From assembly GCF_900240945.1 (NCBI RefSeq), contig NZ_OESG01000014.1, forward strand, positions 1,532,015 through 1,596,014: 64,000 bases of DNA, written 5' to 3'. The stretch is from Mycobacterium sp. 3519A. GTDB lineage: Bacteria > Actinomycetota > Actinomycetes > Mycobacteriales > Mycobacteriaceae. The notes beneath the pieces are model-generated. The model was not told the DNA's origin, did no database searches, and saw nothing but the letters and a program-made list of their open reading frames with translations. Position 1 is the stretch's first letter. Each line of letters opens with the position of its first letter. Positions 1 through 8,193 of this stretch are shown here, in pieces. Position numbers and translations under genes: made by a program.

Positions 1-84
1 ACCGTCACGGCCCGGTCGCCGATGTTGCCGGCTGTCAGCATCGCGGCGGAGGCGGTCGCCGCGGCCGAACCTGGCATGGGCTGA
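1..84 (+). CDS. C-terminal fragment of a TadE-like pilus-associated protein
   Basis: The first 27 codons of the window are open in frame 1 and end with TGA at 82-84. The peptide is alanine-rich and matches no motif by itself. Its position directly before a TadE-like membrane protein fits the Rv3655c-Rv3654c pair of the mycobacterial Tad/Flp-type pilus cluster, in which Rv3655c-type proteins precede Rv3654c-type proteins. The identification is by context only, because the start and nearly all of the gene lie outside the window. Confidence 0.45.
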   Translation, partial: TVTARSPMLPAVSIAAEAVAAAEPGMG

Positions 85-115
85 ACGTGGATCAGCGAGC
101 CTGATCGCGGTCGCG

Positions 116-421
116 GTGATGGCAATCCTGTTGGCGCTCACCGCGGGTGGCGTCTACGTCGGCGCGGCGGTGGTCGCGCGGCACCGGGCTCAGGCGGCGG
201 CTGACCTGGCGGCGTTGGCCGCCGCGGCGCATCTCGCGGACGGTGCGGACACGGCGTGCGCCCGCGCCGCCGCGCTCACGGACGCCATGGGCACGACCAT
301 GACCGGATGCGTGGTCGAAGACCTCGACGTCGTCGTCACCGTCGCCGCGGCGGTGCCGTTGGGCAGGTTCGGTGTGGGCCCGGCCCGTGCCACCGCGAAA
401 GCGGGCCCGGCCGAGGCTTAA
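116..421 (+). CDS. TadE-like membrane protein (Rv3654c type)
   Basis: About 101 residues. The N-terminus is one hydrophobic segment (AILLALTAGGVYVGAAVV) followed by ARHRAQAAADLAALAAAA, the hallmark of TadE-like and Flp-helper proteins of actinobacteria; such proteins sit in the membrane and are thought to act as minor pilins in type IVc pilus assembly. The frame stays open upstream to the window edge and encodes ERGSASLIAVAV just before the chosen GTG at 116, which also looks native. No ATG, GTG or TTG is in frame further upstream, so the true start is unclear and may be a CTG or lie outside. The stop TAA shares TTAA (418-421) with the stop of the convergent gene. Neighbour order matches Mtb Rv3655c-Rv3654c. 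Confidence 0.65.
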   Translation: MMAILLALTAGGVYVGAAVVARHRAQAAADLAALAAAAHLADGADTACARAAALTDAMGTTMTGCVVEDLDVVVTVAAAVPLGRFGVGPARATAKAGPAEA

Positions 422-1461
422 CGCCTGGCGGTGTCGCCGATGTCGACCAGTTTGGCGGCGGCGATTTCCGTCTCGGTGGGGACACGCAGCGTCGCCAGGC
501 CCGCGTAGACGTCGTTGTCGAGCTGAATCCTATTGACTGTCACGTGAACCGGTGTCCATCCGCCGCCGTTGGCCACCATCCGAAGGACACCCGACGCGGT
601 GCCCGTTGGAACGAAATCACCTGTCATCTCCAGCATTCGGCCGCGGTCGGCCGGATGCACGGCGCGGTTGCCGGTCATGGTGGCGCGCCAGTCGAAGAAC
701 GGCGCCGGGTCGTCCAGCCACTTCAACAGCGTCCAATTCTGCAGATCGACCAGGCACCGGTGCACGCCGGGTTGCGCCAGACCGTCGAGGATGCGCTGCG
801 CCAGCTGGTCGCGTGGCGCATCAGAATCCTCGGGAATGCTGCGCCAATTCATCGCTCGGCAGATCAGCTTCTCGGTGCCGTCATCCTGGCTTTCCTGCAC
901 CACCCGCGACACGAATCCAATGGTGATCGGCTCACGATTGAAATCGCTGATGTCCCAGGTGCTGGCGAACGTCGTGCCGACTTCGGGCTTGATCGCCATG
1001 CACAGCACCTTCGCTTCGCTCGGATTGAGCTCACGGCGCGGCAGATCGTCGGCGAACGCCCTGCCCTGCGTCGGCGTCCGGTCGGGGTCCCATCCGCTGT
1101 TCCACAGCGACTCGCGGGTGTCGGTGGCGATGCCCGTCTCGAGGTCCCAGATCAGCGGTCCGGGTATCGGCCGTTCGGGCGGATCGAGGTCCGGCGGACC
1201 GATCCACAGGTGGACACCGTGGATCACTCCGTCGGACATCTTGATCACTTCAGTACGAATCACGCGGTCGTTCTTCGGCGTGATGCTGCTCAGCCCGAGG
1301 CCGGCGCGCACGGTTTCACCGATGGCCGACTGAACGGCCATCAGGTGGGGGTTGCGTCTCAAGAACGCGCTGATCGGGATGAGATTCTTGGTCCGAGGGC
1401 CTTCTGCCACCACGGCGGGCTCGCTGCCAAGTGTCTCCACGAGCAGCCAGTCGTGGGTCAT
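418..1461 (-). CDS. Rv3651-type sensor-domain protein
   Basis: 347 residues starting at an ATG (MTHDWLLVETLG), close to the length I recall for Mtb Rv3651 (about 345). No signal peptide or membrane segment is visible, so it is probably cytosolic. Rv3651 has been described structurally as a protein with three PAS/GAF-like sensor domains and no output domain; the ligand is unknown. The mixed alpha/beta composition here fits that but shows no catalytic motif. It lies between the pilus-like genes and the helicase, as in Mtb, and its stop codon overlaps the stop of the convergent pilus gene by four bases. The assignment rests on length, sequence resemblance as remembered, and synteny. Confidence 0.8.
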   Translation of the reverse strand: MTHDWLLVETLGSEPAVVAEGPRTKNLIPISAFLRRNPHLMAVQSAIGETVRAGLGLSSITPKNDRVIRTEVIKMSDGVIHGVHLWIGPPDLDPPERPIPGPLIWDLETGIATDTRESLWNSGWDPDRTPTQGRAFADDLPRRELNPSEAKVLCMAIKPEVGTTFASTWDISDFNREPITIGFVSRVVQESQDDGTEKLICRAMNWRSIPEDSDAPRDQLAQRILDGLAQPGVHRCLVDLQNWTLLKWLDDPAPFFDWRATMTGNRAVHPADRGRMLEMTGDFVPTGTASGVLRMVANGGGWTPVHVTVNRIQLDNDVYAGLATLRVPTETEIAAAKLVDIGDTARR

Positions 1462-1662
1462 AGCGGCATTTTACCGCTGGGCCATCGGGGGCCCGGCGGG
1501 CGAGGCGGGCTACGGAATCCGCAAGGCCGTCCAGCTGAAAGGGCGTGACCGGGCGGTGGGCGCTCGTCAAAATGTTGCAGCTAGCCTCGCTCACGAGGTA
1601 GTTTGCGTCTGCGTCCTACTTCGGGGCCTGGGAACGGATCGAGTTGTCGGGCCATCGGCCCG

Positions 1663-1695
1663 TGGGGGCGACCGTCGAGGGGTGGGTCGCCCCCA
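1663..1695 (-). terminator. Hairpin downstream of the helicase gene
   Basis: A perfect 11-bp stem (1663-1673 with 1685-1695, core GGGGGCGACC) with an 11-base loop lies four bases beyond the helicase stop codon. There is no T-run after it on the minus strand, so if it terminates transcription it is the U-less kind often seen in mycobacteria. The rest of the 237-base gap 1462-1698 shows no credible gene; Mtb carries a PE gene (PE33) about here that is absent in this window. Confidence 0.4.
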
Positions 1696-1698
1696 TGC

Positions 1699-4038
1699 TC
1701 ATAGCCGGGGTCGGTGCAGTTCGTCGAGCACCAGGCGCAGGACCCGCACTGCGCCCGCCTTGTCGAGCGGGTCGTTGCCGTTGCCACACTTCGGCGACTG
1801 AACACACGATGGGCAGCCCAACGGGCATTCACATGCCTCGATTGCCGCCGCCGTCGCCGCCCACCACGTGTCGATCTTGCGGAACCCGCGGTCGGCGAAG
1901 CCCGCGCCACCCGGATAGCCGTCATAGACGAAGATCGTCGGAAGCTCTCCCACCGGACCCACCGCCGTCGACAATCCGCCGATGTCGCCGCGATCGCAGC
2001 TGGCGACCAACGGCAGCAGGCCGATCGCCGCGTGTTCAGCGGCGTGCAGCGCCCCCGGGACTTGCAGCAACTCGATCCCATTGTGCTGCAACGCCTCCGG
2101 GGTGATGGTGCACATCACCGCCATGGTGTCCAGGGTGCGGGTGGGCATGTCGAGTTCGACGAAGTCGATCACCTCACCGTCCAGGCGACGGCGCAGATAG
2201 CCGATGACGGTATTGGTCACCGATACCGGCACGACGCCAACTGTCACCGGGCCGTACGTATTTCGCTCACCCGGTCCGGTGACGACGATGTCGGTGAGTT
2301 CGCGCGCGAACGTCGTGTAGCCGGGGTCCTCGGCGTGGACGAACGCCACCCCGTCCTCGAAATCCAGGGAGTCGACGACATAACTCTCACCCTGATGCAA
2401 ATACACCGCACCGGGATGGACCGAGGCAGGCGCCTGGCCGACGCCGGCACTGCCGAGCAGTCGGCCGGTGTCGGCCTCCAGGATCGCGATCTGGCCGCCC
2501 GACGAACCGCGGATGTCCACCGCGGGATGCGGATCGATGCCCGGCGCGGGGAAGTAGCCGCTGGGCCTGCGACGCAGCAGACCGTCGTCGACGAGTGTCT
2601 CCGCCACTGCCTCGGCGTTCCACATGCGCACTTCGGCCTCGGTCAGCGGCAGTTCAGCTGCGGCGCAAAGCAGTTGTGGGCCAAGCACATACGGGTTACC
2701 CGGATCGATGACCACACGCTCGATCGGCTTGTCCAGCAGCGCAGCGGGGTGATGGACGAGATAGGTGTCGAGCGGGTCGTCGCGGGCGATCAGCACGATC
2801 AACGCGCTCTGTCCGCGCCGTCCGGAGCGGCCGGCCTGCTGCCAGAACGATGCGACCGTACCGGGAAAGCCCGCCAGCACCACCGCATCCAGACCGGCGA
2901 TGTCCACGCCCAATTCCAGGGCATTCGTGGTGGCCATGCCCCGCAATTCCCCGTCGGCCAGTTTGCGTTCCAGCACGCGGCGGTCCTCGGCCAGATAGCC
3001 GGCGCGGTAGGACGCCACCCGGTCGGCGAGGTCGGGAGCGACGTCCTCGAGTCGGGCGCGCGCACCCAATGCGGTCAACTCCGCGCCACGCCGCGAACGC
3101 ACGAACGTCAACGTCCTTGCGCCCTCGGCGATTAGATCGGCCATCACCCGCGCGGCCTCGGCGCCGGCCGAACGTCGCACCGGCGCGCCGTTCTCACCGA
3201 AGATGTCCTCGCGCAACGCGGGCTCCCACAGCGCGACCGTGCGTGCGCCGTGCGGCGAACCGTCGTCGGTGACCTCCGCGACGGCCTGCCCGATGAGCTC
3301 CGACGCGGTGGCCGCGGGCTGCGATGTGGTGGCGCTGGCGAAGATCACCGTCGGCATCGAGGAGGTGGCCGAATACCGCGTGCACAGCCGCAGCAGGCGC
3401 CGCAGCACCATCGCCACGTTGGAACCGAAAATACCGCGGTAGTAATGACATTCGTCGACGACTATGAATTGGAGGTTGCGCAGGAACACCGCCCACCGCG
3501 CGTGGTTGCGGAGCAGCGACAAATGGATCATGTCCGGGTTGGAGAAAATCCACCGCGACCGTTCGCGGGCGAAACGCCGCACCTCGCTGGGACTGTCGCC
3601 GTCATACGAACTCGGTGCGACATCCGCTAATCCCGGGACGGCTTCGGTGAGTGCCACCGCCGTCCGTAATTGGTCGTGGCCGAGCGCTTTCGTCGGCGAC
3701 AGATAAAGCGCCCGCGCGCGCGAGTTTTCTTTCAGCGCCGTCAATATCGGCAATTGGTAGGCCAACGATTTACCCGACGCGGTGCCGGTGCTGAGCACGA
3801 CATGCCGTCCGTCGCGCGCAAAATTCGCCGCGGCGAGTTGATGCGACCAGAGCGTCTCGATACCCCGATCAACGAACGCCCGCACGACATCTGGGTCGGC
3901 CCACTGCGGCCACGCCCGGGGTTGTCCCCGACGTGCCGGCAGGTCTGCGACGTGCCGTAACGGTTGTTCATCGGGAGCCGTGCCCTCGATCGCACAGGCG
4001 AGCAGAGCGCGCCCGAAATCCGAGCTCGGATTTGACAC
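1699..4038 (-). CDS. SF2 DEAD/DEAH-box helicase, SftH/MrfA type (Rv3649)
   Basis: 779 residues, GTG start. The helicase core shows motif I GTASGKS (about residues 85-91), a Walker B/motif II box DECH, motif III SATTS, and motif VI QQAGRSGRRG. The C-terminal part carries a DUF1998-like (MZB) domain with a four-cysteine cluster in CECPLGCPSCVQSPKCG, the metal site of this clade. M. smegmatis SftH and B. subtilis MrfA belong here; SftH is a 3'-to-5' DNA-dependent ATPase/helicase, and MrfA acts in repair of mitomycin C damage. Length and position match Mtb Rv3649. It is transcribed away from cspA, and a hairpin follows its stop. The function is inferred from the family; the local sequence does not distinguish repair from other DNA roles. 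Confidence 0.9.
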   Translation of the reverse strand: MSNPSSDFGRALLACAIEGTAPDEQPLRHVADLPARRGQPRAWPQWADPDVVRAFVDRGIETLWSHQLAAANFARDGRHVVLSTGTASGKSLAYQLPILTALKENSRARALYLSPTKALGHDQLRTAVALTEAVPGLADVAPSSYDGDSPSEVRRFARERSRWIFSNPDMIHLSLLRNHARWAVFLRNLQFIVVDECHYYRGIFGSNVAMVLRRLLRLCTRYSATSSMPTVIFASATTSQPAATASELIGQAVAEVTDDGSPHGARTVALWEPALREDIFGENGAPVRRSAGAEAARVMADLIAEGARTLTFVRSRRGAELTALGARARLEDVAPDLADRVASYRAGYLAEDRRVLERKLADGELRGMATTNALELGVDIAGLDAVVLAGFPGTVASFWQQAGRSGRRGQSALIVLIARDDPLDTYLVHHPAALLDKPIERVVIDPGNPYVLGPQLLCAAAELPLTEAEVRMWNAEAVAETLVDDGLLRRRPSGYFPAPGIDPHPAVDIRGSSGGQIAILEADTGRLLGSAGVGQAPASVHPGAVYLHQGESYVVDSLDFEDGVAFVHAEDPGYTTFARELTDIVVTGPGERNTYGPVTVGVVPVSVTNTVIGYLRRRLDGEVIDFVELDMPTRTLDTMAVMCTITPEALQHNGIELLQVPGALHAAEHAAIGLLPLVASCDRGDIGGLSTAVGPVGELPTIFVYDGYPGGAGFADRGFRKIDTWWAATAAAIEACECPLGCPSCVQSPKCGNGNDPLDKAGAVRVLRLVLDELHRPRL

Positions 4039-4315
4039 AGACCGCCTCCCGAAACACCTACGTAAGTGAATTGTTCCCCACTCGATCCCGCCGAGACTGT
4101 CGCACCAGCTCGGAACATGATTGACTTAGCGCGGTCGCAGCTTCTGTGTTCGTGTATTAGCACTCGCAGGATCGACGTTGCGATCGCGGTTCCTGCGAGG
4201 AATGTAGGTCGGGTCAGTTCCGATTACTCCGCGAAGGTGAAGCGGTCGGAACGGGCCCGGTGTACCGAAACACGGTGGACCGCACCCGGAAAAAAGAAAA
4301 GGAAAGATCAAGGAA
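4039..4315 (+). promoter_or_regulatory. Divergent intergenic region with long cspA leader
   Basis: 277 bases separate the start codons of the helicase gene (minus) and cspA (plus), and no coding sequence is visible. A TTGACT box at 4121-4126 could be a -35 element for cspA, with only a weak -10 about 17 bases downstream. If so, the cspA mRNA has an untranslated leader of about 150 bases, typical of cold-shock genes whose leaders control translation. A purine-rich stretch (AAAAAAGAAAAGGAAAG, about 4291-4307) lies directly before the start codon and contains the ribosome binding site. Confidence 0.4.
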
Positions 4316-4519
4316 ATGCCACAGGGAACTGTGAAGTGGTTCAACGCGGAGAAGGGCTTCGGCTTTATCGCCCCGGAGGACGGCTCTGCGGACGTGTTCG
4401 TTCATTACACGGAGATTCAGGGCAGCGGATTCCGCACCCTGGAGGAGAACCAGAAGGTTGAGTTCGAAGTAGGCCAAAGCCCCAAGGGGCCGCAGGCCAC
4501 GGGTGTTCGGGCCGTCTGA
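4316..4519 (+). CDS. cspA: Cold-shock protein CspA
   Basis: 67 residues forming one cold-shock (S1-like OB-fold) domain. RNP1 (KGFGFIAP) and RNP2 (DVFVHYTE) are intact, together with the usual start [12 protein letters not shown]. CspA-type proteins bind single-stranded RNA or DNA and act as RNA chaperones or antiterminators. The ATG is preceded by a purine-rich binding site. Length and position match Mtb cspA (Rv3648c). A clear intrinsic terminator follows 20 bases after the stop, so the gene is probably its own transcription unit. Confidence 0.95.
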   Translation: MPQGTVKWFNAEKGFGFIAPEDGSADVFVHYTEIQGSGFRTLEENQKVEFEVGQSPKGPQATGVRAV

Positions 4520-4539
4520 GCAAGCGAAACTGAACAACT

Positions 4540-4577
4540 CCCCGCGTCATCCACTACCGGACGGCGCGGGGTGTTTT
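4540..4577 (+). terminator. Intrinsic terminator of cspA
   Basis: CCCCGCG (4540-4546) pairs with CGCGGGG (4565-4571), extended by two more pairs, and TGTTTTCGTTTT follows at once. This stem plus T-rich tail is among the most canonical rho-independent terminators in the window. Confidence 0.8.
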
Positions 4578-4642
4578 CGTTTTGGGGCCGTGCGCGGCCC
4601 GGCGACACATCTGTGCCGCACCACTGGCTTACTGTCGGTGAC

Positions 4643-5233
4643 GTGAGCCAGCTGTCGTTCTTCTCGGCAGAGTCGGTGCCGCCCGCGGTCGCCGACCTGA
4701 CCGGAATCCTCGCTGCGCCGGGCCAGGTGGTCCTGGTCGGCAGTGGCGCAGAGCGGGCAGCGCGTCTATCGGTCGTCGTCGACCAGCTGTGGCGAGCCGA
4801 GGGCCTCGCGGAGATGATCACCGAGGCCGGCCTGCAGGCAGAGATCGGGCGCACCGACGAGAACACGCCGCTCGTCCGTACCGCGGCGGACCCTCGTCTG
4901 ATGGTGATCGCGCGGGACTGGACCCTCGGAGCCGTCAAGACCGTGCCGCCCTACTGGCTGCCGGGGCCCCGCGAATTGCGGGCCTGGACACTGGCAGCGG
5001 GCACCCCCGAAGCCGACCGGTACTTGCTGGGCCTGGACCCGCACGCGCCGGACACGCACGCGGCCCTGGCGTCGGCCATGATGCGGGTAGGGATAGCCCC
5101 CACATTGATCGGCACCAGGGGGACGCATCCGGCCCTGCGGATCAGTGGCCGCCGACGGCTATCGCGCCTGGTAGAGAACGTAGGGGAACCACCGGGGAGC
5201 GTCGAGGCGTTTGAACAATGGCCCCGTCTGTGA
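4643..5233 (+). CDS. Conserved actinobacterial protein, Rv3647c type
   Basis: 196 residues from a GTG at 4643 (VSQLSFFSAESVPPAVADL). An in-frame GTG at 4571 would add 24 residues but lies on the right arm of the cspA terminator, so the downstream start is preferred. No signal peptide or transmembrane helix is visible and I recognise no catalytic motif. The protein is conserved between cspA and topA in mycobacteria (Mtb Rv3647c, about 192 residues), suggesting a role in nucleic acid metabolism, but that is only context. The 137-base gap to topA probably holds the topA promoter. Confidence 0.75.
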   Translation: MSQLSFFSAESVPPAVADLTGILAAPGQVVLVGSGAERAARLSVVVDQLWRAEGLAEMITEAGLQAEIGRTDENTPLVRTAADPRLMVIARDWTLGAVKTVPPYWLPGPRELRAWTLAAGTPEADRYLLGLDPHAPDTHAALASAMMRVGIAPTLIGTRGTHPALRISGRRRLSRLVENVGEPPGSVEAFEQWPRL

Positions 5234-5370
5234 CGCGCCTCGACAAGGGGGTCAGTTTGCGTCGGATGGCGCGGGGTGCGAAATTGTCAGTTGCCAGCGG
5301 GTCTGGATATGACCGAGGCGTTATATATCTTGGGCCCGTTGCAACAGGATGAAGTGGAGCGTAAACAGAG

Positions 5371-8193
5371 GTGGCTGAGGGGGACCGCGGAAGCGGCCGC
5401 AACGGCAGCGTGAGGCGGCTCGTCATTGTCGAGTCGCCTACCAAGGCGCGGAAAATCGCCGGTTACCTGGGCTCCAATTACATCGTCGAGTCGTCCCGCG
5501 GACACATCCGTGACCTGCCGCGAAACGCCGCCGACGTGCCCGCGAAGTACAAATCGGAGCCGTGGGCCCGGCTCGGCGTCAACGTCGAGGACAACTTCGA
5601 ACCGCTCTACATCATCAGCCCGGAGAAGAAGAGCACCGTCGCGGAGCTGAAAGACCTGCTCAAGGACGTTGACGAGCTCTATCTGGCCACGGACGGCGAC
5701 CGCGAGGGCGAGGCCATCGCCTGGCACCTGCTCGAGACGCTGAAGCCGAGAATCCCGGTCAAGCGGATGGTGTTCCACGAGATCACCGAACCGGCCATCC
5801 GCGCCGCCGCGGAGGATCCGCGCGACCTGGACAACGACCTGGTCGACGCGCAGGAGACCCGGCGCATCCTGGACCGGCTGTACGGCTACGAGGTCAGTCC
5901 GGTGCTGTGGAAGAAGGTCGCGCCGAAGCTGTCGGCCGGGCGCGTGCAGTCCGTGGCGACCCGGATCATCGTCTCCCGCGAGCGCGAACGGATGGCGTTT
6001 CGCAGCGCGGGCTACTGGGACGTCACCGCCGAACTCGACGCCAGCGTCTCGGACCCGCAGGCGCAGCCGCCCAGGTTCACCGCCAAGCTGAACTCCGTCG
6101 ACGGCCGTCGGGTGGCCACCGGGCGCGATTTCGACTCGCTCGGCGAGCTCAAGAAGCCCGACGAGGTGCTGGTGCTCACCGAGTCCAGCGCGGGCGCGCT
6201 GGCGGCCGGCCTGCGGGGCGCGCAGCTGGCCGTGTCGTCGGTGGAGCAGAAGCCGTACACCCGCCGGCCGTACGCGCCGTTCATGACCTCGACGCTGCAG
6301 CAGGAGGCGGGCCGCAAGCTGCGGTTCAGCTCGGAGCGCACGATGAGCATCGCGCAGCGGCTCTACGAGAACGGCTACATCACTTATATGCGTACCGACT
6401 CGACCACGCTGTCGGAGTCGGCGATCAACGCCGCACGCAACCAGGCGCGCCAGCTGTACGGCGAGGAGTACGTGCATCCGACCCCGCGCCAATACACCCG
6501 CAAGGTGAAGAACGCGCAAGAAGCCCACGAGGCGATCCGGCCCGCGGGCGACGTGTTCTCCACGCCGGGTCAGCTGCACAGCCAGCTCGACAACGACGAG
6601 TTCCGGCTCTACGAACTGATTTGGCAGCGCACGGTCGCCTCGCAGATGGCCGATGCGCGCGGCACGACGCTGTCGCTGCGGATCTCCGGTCAGTCCTCCG
6701 ATGGCCAACAGGTGGTGTTCAGCGCGAGTGGCCGCACCATCACGTTCGCGGGCTTCCTCAAGGCGTACGTCGAGAGCATCGACGATCAGGCAGGCGGCGA
6801 GGCCGACGACGCCGAGAGCCGGCTGCCGAACCTGCACCAGGGCCAGCGCGTCGACGCCAAGGAACTGACGGCCGACGGGCACACGACCTCGCCGCCCGCC
6901 CGCTACACCGAGGCGTCGCTGATCAAGGCGCTGGAAGACCTCGGCATCGGGCGACCGTCGACGTATTCGTCGATCATCAAGACCATCCAGGACCGCGGTT
7001 ACGTCCACAAGAAGGGCAGCGCGCTGGTGCCGTCGTGGGTGGCGTTCGCGGTGATCGGGCTGCTGGAGCAGCACTTCAGCCGGCTCGTCGACTACGGCTT
7101 CACCGCCGCCATGGAGGACGAACTCGACGAGATCGCCGCGGGTAACGAGCGACGGACCAACTGGCTCAACAACTTCTACTTCGGCGGCGAGCACGGTGTG
7201 CAGGACTCGATCGCCAGGTCGGGCGGGCTGAAGAAGCTCGTCGGCGTGAACCTCGAAGGCATCGACGCCCGAGAAGTCAACTCCATCAAGCTTTTTGACG
7301 ACGAGCAGGGTCGGCCCATTTATGTTCGGGTCGGCAAGAACGGCGCGTATCTGGAGCGCATGGTCGCCGGTGAGGACGGCGAGCTCAAGCCGCAGCGGGC
7401 GAATCTGAAAGACGAGCTCACCCCCGACGAGTTGACGCTGGAGCTGGCCGAAAAGCTTTTCGCCACACCGCAAGAGGGTCGTTCGCTGGGGATCGACCCG
7501 GCCACGGGCCACGAGGTCGTCGCGAAGGATGGCCGGTACGGCCCGTATGTCACCGAGGTGCTGCCGGAGCCGGACGAACCGGACGACGGCGCAGGTTCGA
7601 CCGCGAAGAAGGGCAAGAAGCCGACCGGCCCCAAGCCGCGTACCGGTTCGTTGCTGCGGTCGATGGATCTGGAGACGGTGACGCTCGACGATGCGTTGCG
7701 GCTGCTGTCGCTGCCGCGGGTGGTCGGCGTCGATCCGAACACCGGAGAAGAGATCACCGCGCAGAACGGTCGCTACGGCCCATATCTCAAGCGCGGCACC
7801 GACTCTCGCTCACTGGCGACCGAGGAGCAGATGTTCGACATCACGCTCGACGAGGCGCTGAAGATCTACGCGGAACCGAAACGCCGTGGCGGACAACGGG
7901 CTGCAGCGCCGCCGCTGCGTGAGCTCGGCAGTGATCCGGCGACGGGCAAGCCGATGGTGATCAAGGACGGGCGATTCGGGCCGTATGTCACCGACGGCGA
8001 GACGAACGCGAGCCTTCGCAAGGGCGACGACGTGCTGTCGATCACCGACGAGCGCGCCGCCGAACTGCTGGCCGACCGCCGCGCACGGGGCCCGGTCAAG
8101 CGGACCAAGAAGGCCGCTGCGAAGAAGAAGGCGCCAACCAAGAAGGCCGGAGCCGCGAAGTCGGCGACATCAGGCAGGGCGAAGAAGAGCTAG
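5371..8193 (+). CDS. topA: DNA topoisomerase I
   Basis: 940 residues, GTG start, type IA topoisomerase that relaxes negatively supercoiled DNA. The Toprim domain begins with LVIVESPTKARKI and carries DGDREGEA; the catalytic tyrosine is Tyr339 in ITYMRTDST. The C-terminal part has several repeats of the mycobacterial type (for example DGRYGPYV, NGRYGPYL, DGRFGPYV) instead of zinc ribbons, and ends in a lysine-rich tail (about 30 residues, many KK and AKK) like Mtb TopA, where the basic tail helps strand passage. Mtb TopA is about 934 residues. The last codon and stop share CTAG (8190-8193) with the stop of the convergent cyclase gene. Confidence 0.98.
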   Translation: MAEGDRGSGRNGSVRRLVIVESPTKARKIAGYLGSNYIVESSRGHIRDLPRNAADVPAKYKSEPWARLGVNVEDNFEPLYIISPEKKSTVAELKDLLKDVDELYLATDGDREGEAIAWHLLETLKPRIPVKRMVFHEITEPAIRAAAEDPRDLDNDLVDAQETRRILDRLYGYEVSPVLWKKVAPKLSAGRVQSVATRIIVSRERERMAFRSAGYWDVTAELDASVSDPQAQPPRFTAKLNSVDGRRVATGRDFDSLGELKKPDEVLVLTESSAGALAAGLRGAQLAVSSVEQKPYTRRPYAPFMTSTLQQEAGRKLRFSSERTMSIAQRLYENGYITYMRTDSTTLSESAINAARNQARQLYGEEYVHPTPRQYTRKVKNAQEAHEAIRPAGDVFSTPGQLHSQLDNDEFRLYELIWQRTVASQMADARGTTLSLRISGQSSDGQQVVFSASGRTITFAGFLKAYVESIDDQAGGEADDAESRLPNLHQGQRVDAKELTADGHTTSPPARYTEASLIKALEDLGIGRPSTYSSIIKTIQDRGYVHKKGSALVPSWVAFAVIGLLEQHFSRLVDYGFTAAMEDELDEIAAGNERRTNWLNNFYFGGEHGVQDSIARSGGLKKLVGVNLEGIDAREVNSIKLFDDEQGRPIYVRVGKNGAYLERMVAGEDGELKPQRANLKDELTPDELTLELAEKLFATPQEGRSLGIDPATGHEVVAKDGRYGPYVTEVLPEPDEPDDGAGSTAKKGKKPTGPKPRTGSLLRSMDLETVTLDDALRLLSLPRVVGVDPNTGEEITAQNGRYGPYLKRGTDSRSLATEEQMFDITLDEALKIYAEPKRRGGQRAAAPPLRELGSDPATGKPMVIKDGRFGPYVTDGETNASLRKGDDVLSITDERAAELLADRRARGPVKRTKKAAAKKKAPTKKAGAAKSATSGRAKKS

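Noticed and set aside
5287..7512. 741-residue minus-strand frame over topA
   Set aside because: Antisense of topA without motifs; a by-product of GC-rich third positions.
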